Source: JAKAQB01 sp035702855 (GTDB taxonomy: Bacteria; Actinomycetota; Acidimicrobiia; Acidimicrobiales; Palsa-688). Taken from it: a stretch of DNA of 25,712 nt. The DNA lies in the NCBI GenBank assembly GCA_035702855.1, contig DASSZM010000140.1, positions 1 to 25,712 on the forward strand. Direction: 5' to 3'. A program made the translations under genes and the position numbers. The notes below the pieces were generated by a model. The model did not search any database. It was not told the DNA's origin and worked only from the letters and a program-made list of their open reading frames with translations. Within the stretch, counting starts at the first letter, position 1; each line of letters starts with the position of its first letter. This document shows positions 22,016-25,712 of the stretch, piece by piece.

Positions 22016-22896
22016 GCATCTTCGTCGACGACGACACCAAGGTCCTCGTCCAGGGCCTCACCGGCGGCCAGGGCCGCTTCCACGGGCTGCGCAACAAGGC
22101 CTACGGCACCAAGGTCGTCGCCGGTGTCACGCCGGGCAAGGGCGGCCAGGACGTCGAGGGCATCCCCGTCTACGACACGGTCGCCGAGGCCGTGGCCGCG
22201 ACCGGAGCCGACGCCAGCTTCGTGTCCGTGCCCCCCCGCTTCGCCGCCGACGCCATCCTCGAGGCGGCCCGGGCCGGCATCCCGCTGGTGGTGTGCATCA
22301 CCGAGGGCATCCCCGCCCACGACGAGGCGCGCGTCTTCGCCACCCTGCGGGCCGAGCACCCCGGCACCCGCCTGCTCGGGCCCAACTGCCCCGGCATCAT
22401 CAGCCCCGGCAAGACCAACATCGGCATCACCGCCGGCGAGATCGCCCTCCCCGGCGGGCCGGTCGGCATCGTGAGCCGCTCCGGCACCCTGACCTACCAG
22501 GCCCTCTACGAGCTCAAGCAGCTCGGCATCGGGGTCACCACCTGCGTCGGCATCGGCGGCGACCCGGTCCCCGGCACCAACTTCGTCGACTGCCTGGCCG
22601 CCTTCGAGGCGGATCGTGACACCGGGGCGATCGCCATGTTCGGCGAGATCGGCGGGATCGAGGAGGAGCGGGCCGCCGAGTTCATCGCCAAGGAGGTGAC
22701 CAAGCCGGTCGTCGCCTACATCGCCGGGGTCACCGCCCCGCCCGGCAAGAAGATGGGCCATGCCGGCGCCATCATCTCCGGCTCCAAGGGCACCGCCCAG
22801 GCCAAGATGGAGGCGCTCGCCGCCGCCGGCGTGCACGTGGTCAACAACCCCACGGAGGCGGGCCAGAAGATGGCGGAGATCGTCAAGGCCCGATGA
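22012..22896 (+). CDS. sucD: Succinyl-CoA ligase alpha subunit
   Basis: A 294-residue CoA-binding and phospho-histidine subunit that pairs with SucC. Visible are VLVQGLTGGQGRFH (phosphate/CoA loop), LLGPNCPGIISPG, GIVSRSGTLTYQALYELKQ, and GHAGAIISGSKGTAQAK, which carries the histidine that is transiently phosphorylated. Length matches the family (about 290). It starts at GTG 22012 inside the sucC stop with GGGAGGAG a few bases upstream, so translation is coupled and equimolar production is likely. Its TGA overlaps the ATG of the downstream GNAT gene (ATGA at 22893-22896). Confidence 0.96.
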   Translation: MSIFVDDDTKVLVQGLTGGQGRFHGLRNKAYGTKVVAGVTPGKGGQDVEGIPVYDTVAEAVAATGADASFVSVPPRFAADAILEAARAGIPLVVCITEGIPAHDEARVFATLRAEHPGTRLLGPNCPGIISPGKTNIGITAGEIALPGGPVGIVSRSGTLTYQALYELKQLGIGVTTCVGIGGDPVPGTNFVDCLAAFEADRDTGAIAMFGEIGGIEEERAAEFIAKEVTKPVVAYIAGVTAPPGKKMGHAGAIISGSKGTAQAKMEALAAAGVHVVNNPTEAGQKMAEIVKAR

Positions 22897-23489
22897 CGGC
22901 GCCGGGCGCCGCGTCCGGCGACCAGCAGGGGCTGCGCTTCGTGGCCGCGGACCCGACGCTGCCACCGGCGTCGGGTCTGCTCGCCGCCATGGAAGCGGAG
23001 ATGCTCGCCCTGTACGGCCCCGGCGGGTGCGGGGTCGGGGTCACGGCGGCGCCCGCCGCGACCCCGGCCGACGGCGCGGCGCCCGCCGCCGACACCCGGG
23101 GCGGCGGGGCCGCCCCGGGCGGCCAGCCCCACATCGGGGTGCCGCTCGAGGCCGGGGAGCTGGCGCCGCCGACGGGCGTGTACCTGGTCGGGTGGGCCGG
23201 CGGTGAGCCCGTCGCCGGCGGCGGGCTGCGCACGATAGCCCCTGGCATCGGGGAGGTGAAGCGCATGTACGTGGTGCCTTCCTGGCGCGGTCGCGGCATC
23301 GGCCCCCGGCTGCTCGCCGCTCTCGAGGCGCATGCCGCCGGGCTCGGGCTGGCCGCCACCCGGTTGGACACCGGGCCCAAGCAGGCCGGCGCCCAGCGCA
23401 TCTACGAGCGCGCCGGGTACCGGCCGGTCGGCAACTACAACGCCAACCCCCACGCCAGCTTCTGGGGTGAGAAGTCGCTGTCCGGCTGA
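22893..23489 (+). CDS. GNAT-family N-acetyltransferase with low-complexity insert
   Basis: A 198-residue acetyltransferase. The C-terminal half carries the GNAT core: EVKRMYVVPSWRGRGIGPRLLAALE, where RGRGIG is the acetyl-CoA pyrophosphate loop, then TRLDTGPKQAGAQRIYERAGYRPVGNYN. The N-terminal half has ALYGPGG and then an Ala/Gly/Pro-rich stretch (about 48-85) interrupting the first strands; it looks disordered. Start ATG overlaps the sucD stop, so it is translated with sucCD. Acceptor unknown: small-molecule or protein acetylation are both possible. Protein acetylation of CoA-linked metabolism would suit the neighbours but is speculation. Confidence 0.85.
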   Translation: MTAPGAASGDQQGLRFVAADPTLPPASGLLAAMEAEMLALYGPGGCGVGVTAAPAATPADGAAPAADTRGGGAAPGGQPHIGVPLEAGELAPPTGVYLVGWAGGEPVAGGGLRTIAPGIGEVKRMYVVPSWRGRGIGPRLLAALEAHAAGLGLAATRLDTGPKQAGAQRIYERAGYRPVGNYNANPHASFWGEKSLSG

Positions 23490-23506
23490 GCCGGCACGAC
23501 CGGTGG

Positions 23507-23535
23507 TTGGGTGGGGCGGCGCCGTCGGGTAGCGT
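23507..23535 (+). promoter_or_regulatory. Candidate promoter of the intact ABC-2 exporter
   Basis: TTGGGT (23507-23512) and TAGCGT (23530-23535) are 17 bp apart, in the gap after the GNAT gene. They would give a leader of about 80 bases before the ATG at 23626. Pattern evidence only. Confidence 0.35.
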
Positions 23536-23625
23536 TCGCGTGCGGGAGCGATGTCGACGCCGGGGCACGCTCGCCCCTCCGCCGCCGCCCCTCGGCTCCC
23601 CGGGCGGCAGGAACCTGAGAGACGC

Positions 23626-24635
<1,010 letters not shown>

Positions 24636-24639
<4 letters not shown>

Positions 24640-25463
24640 CCGCCGTCGCCTCCGCCCCGGCGCGGCCCGACCGGCCGGTCCGCCACGCCGGCCTGGTGGA
24701 CGCCCTGCGCTCCGAGTGGGCCAAGATGATCACGCTGCGCTCGACGTGGATCACCCTCGGCGTCGCCATCGTGCTGGGGGTGGGGGGCAGCGCCGGGATC
24801 TCCGCTGCCGCCGCCCACGCCTACCGGCAGGGCCACATCGGCCCCCGCGGGTGGCAGCCCGCGCAGGTCAGCCTCATCTCGCTGTTCTTCGTGCAGTGGG
24901 CCATGGCCGTCCTCGGCGCGCTGGTGATCACCGGCGAGTACGGCTCGGGGATGATCCGCAACTCGCTCGCCGCCGTGCCCCGGCGGGGACGGTTCCTCGC
25001 CGCCAAGGCGGCGGTCCTCACCGTGGTGGTCTTCGTCGTCGGCGAGGTCATCGCCTTCGGCTCGTTCCTGCTCGGTCAGGTCATGTTCGGCAGCGGGGTG
25101 CCCCAGGCGACCCTGAGCAACGGGGCGACGTTGCGGGCCGTCATCGGCGCCGGTCTCTACCTGACCGCCATCGCCCTGCTCACCACCGGGCTCGGCTTCC
25201 TGGTGCGGGCCACGGCGGCGGCGATGGCGATCATCGTCGGCCTGCTCTTCATCTTCCCGATCATCTTCGGGGCGATCCCCGTGTCGTGGCTGAAGCAGGT
25301 CAACAAGTGGTGGCCCACCCAGGCGGGCCAGCAGGTCTACAGCCAGATCGGCCCGCACGCCTCGGACGTGCTGGGCCCGTGGGCCGGCTTCGGGATCCTC
25401 TGCGCCTTCGTCGCGATCGTGCTGGCCGCGGCGTACTGGGTGCTGCGGACCCGCAACGCCTGA
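24636..25463 (+). CDS. ABC-2 type exporter permease
   Basis: A 275-residue membrane subunit. A short cytoplasmic N-terminus (LVDALRSEWAKMITLRSTW) has the RSEW-x-K-x(4)-RSTW pattern typical of actinobacterial ABC-2 permeases. Six hydrophobic segments follow: about 39-60, 78-100 (LFFVQWAMAVLGALVITGEY), 124-146, 165-187, 190-212, and the last at about 250-270. TGEYGSGMIRNSLAAVPRRGRFLAAK is the conserved cytoplasmic loop. It is coupled to the ATPase gene by ATGA overlap, so the pair forms a complete exporter, unlike the damaged pair at 1812-3255, to which it is not closely similar. Substrate unknown. Confidence 0.9.
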
Positions 25464-25487
25464 GCACCCGACCGACGACGAGCACGC

Positions 25488-25505
25488 CCCGCGCCCCGGC
25501 GCGGG
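25488..25505. terminator. GC-rich hairpin between permease and next gene
   Basis: CCCGCGCC (25488-25495) and GGCGCGGG (25498-25505) form a perfect 8-bp dyad between the permease stop (25463) and the ribosome site of the next gene (about 25512). There is no T-tract. It may be a weak terminator, a 3'-end stabiliser or part of the next gene's leader. Confidence 0.35.
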
Positions 25506-25527
25506 ACCAGCGAGGAGGAGACGACGA

Positions 25528-25712
25528 GTGTCGCTCAGACGCCTTGGCCGGGCCGTGATGCACGGCGGGGACTACGACTGGGGCATCGGCATCGCCGCCG
25601 GCGTCATCGCGCTGCTGGCGCTGATCGGCGGATCCAACTTCGGCCGCATCGCCGACTACGGCACCGTCAAGATCCACCACCCCACGCTGCGCGACGTGCT
25701 GGTGTCCGCCGG
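25528..25712 (+). CDS. Predicted membrane protein, N-terminal part only
   Basis: The first 61 residues of a protein cut by the right edge. GTG 25528 is preceded by GAGGAGGAG with a 7-base spacer, a convincing start. Residues 1-18 are basic to polar (VSLRRLGRAVMHGGDYDW). A hydrophobic helix GIGIAAGVIALLALIGG (about 19-35) follows, then SNFGRIADYGTVKIHHPTLRDVLVSAG, so a signal anchor with the rest outside is likely. I do not recognise the family. The hairpin upstream and the 64 bp gap leave open whether it belongs to the exporter operon. Confidence 0.65.
   Translation, partial: MSLRRLGRAVMHGGDYDWGIGIAAGVIALLALIGGSNFGRIADYGTVKIHHPTLRDVLVSA

Overview
This is a roughly 25.7 kb chromosomal window from a very GC-rich bacterium, most likely a member of the Actinomycetota. 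The indications are heavy use of GTG and TTG starts, tight GTGA/ATGA stop-start overlaps, short-form TraR/DksA zinc-finger proteins, a LytR-CpsA-Psr protein with a LytR_C domain, and pcrA near sucCD. The strain and class cannot be fixed from this sequence alone. I see no tRNA, rRNA, CRISPR array, transposase, integrase or phage gene. No gap between genes exceeds about 150 bp.

Layout. 1-1800 (+): the 3' end of guaA, two tandem-duplicated TraR/DksA-type genes and a P-loop kinase, all overlapping or nearly so. 1812-3255 (+): a damaged ABC-2 exporter whose ATPase is frameshifted and run into a permease lacking its N-terminus. 3085-5545 (-): an MFS transporter and a double-GNAT acetyltransferase, with the MFS frame running antisense into the permease. 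5664-7123 (+): a double-domain VOC protein and a SAM methyltransferase. 7138-9872 (+): a TPP riboswitch and a complete three-gene ABC importer, read as a thiamin-precursor (ThiYXZ-like) system. 9969-10693: an RsbW-like ATP-binding protein (+) and a small acidic protein (-). 10752-13082 (+): the UvrD/PcrA helicase, divergent from the small protein across a 58 bp gap that holds a perfect dyad. 13104-18370 (-): a five-gene catabolic-looking operon, transcribed SDR, Rieske oxygenase, Lrp/AsnC regulator, medium-chain dehydrogenase, Tat-exported family 5 solute-binding lipoprotein. 18517-20310 (-): an LCP cell-wall ligase. 20407-23489 (+): stand-alone B12-binding methylmalonyl-CoA mutase subunit, sucC, sucD and a GNAT. 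23626-25463 (+): an intact ABC-2 exporter, followed by the start of a membrane-protein gene cut by the window edge.

How the genes work together. The TPP aptamer should shut off the importer when thiamin pyrophosphate is plentiful, and its closing stem appears to include the ribosome site and the first base of the start codon. The B12-binding subunit and SucCD act one after the other in taking propionyl/methylmalonyl-CoA to succinate. The Rieske operon is the best candidate for an undescribed pathway. Its oxygenase has Glu where many Rieske dioxygenases have the bridging Asp, a trait known from carnitine monooxygenase-type enzymes. It is co-transcribed with two dehydrogenases, its own Lrp-type regulator and an orphan binding protein, but no reductase or permease is in the operon. 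The substrate cannot be read from the sequence.
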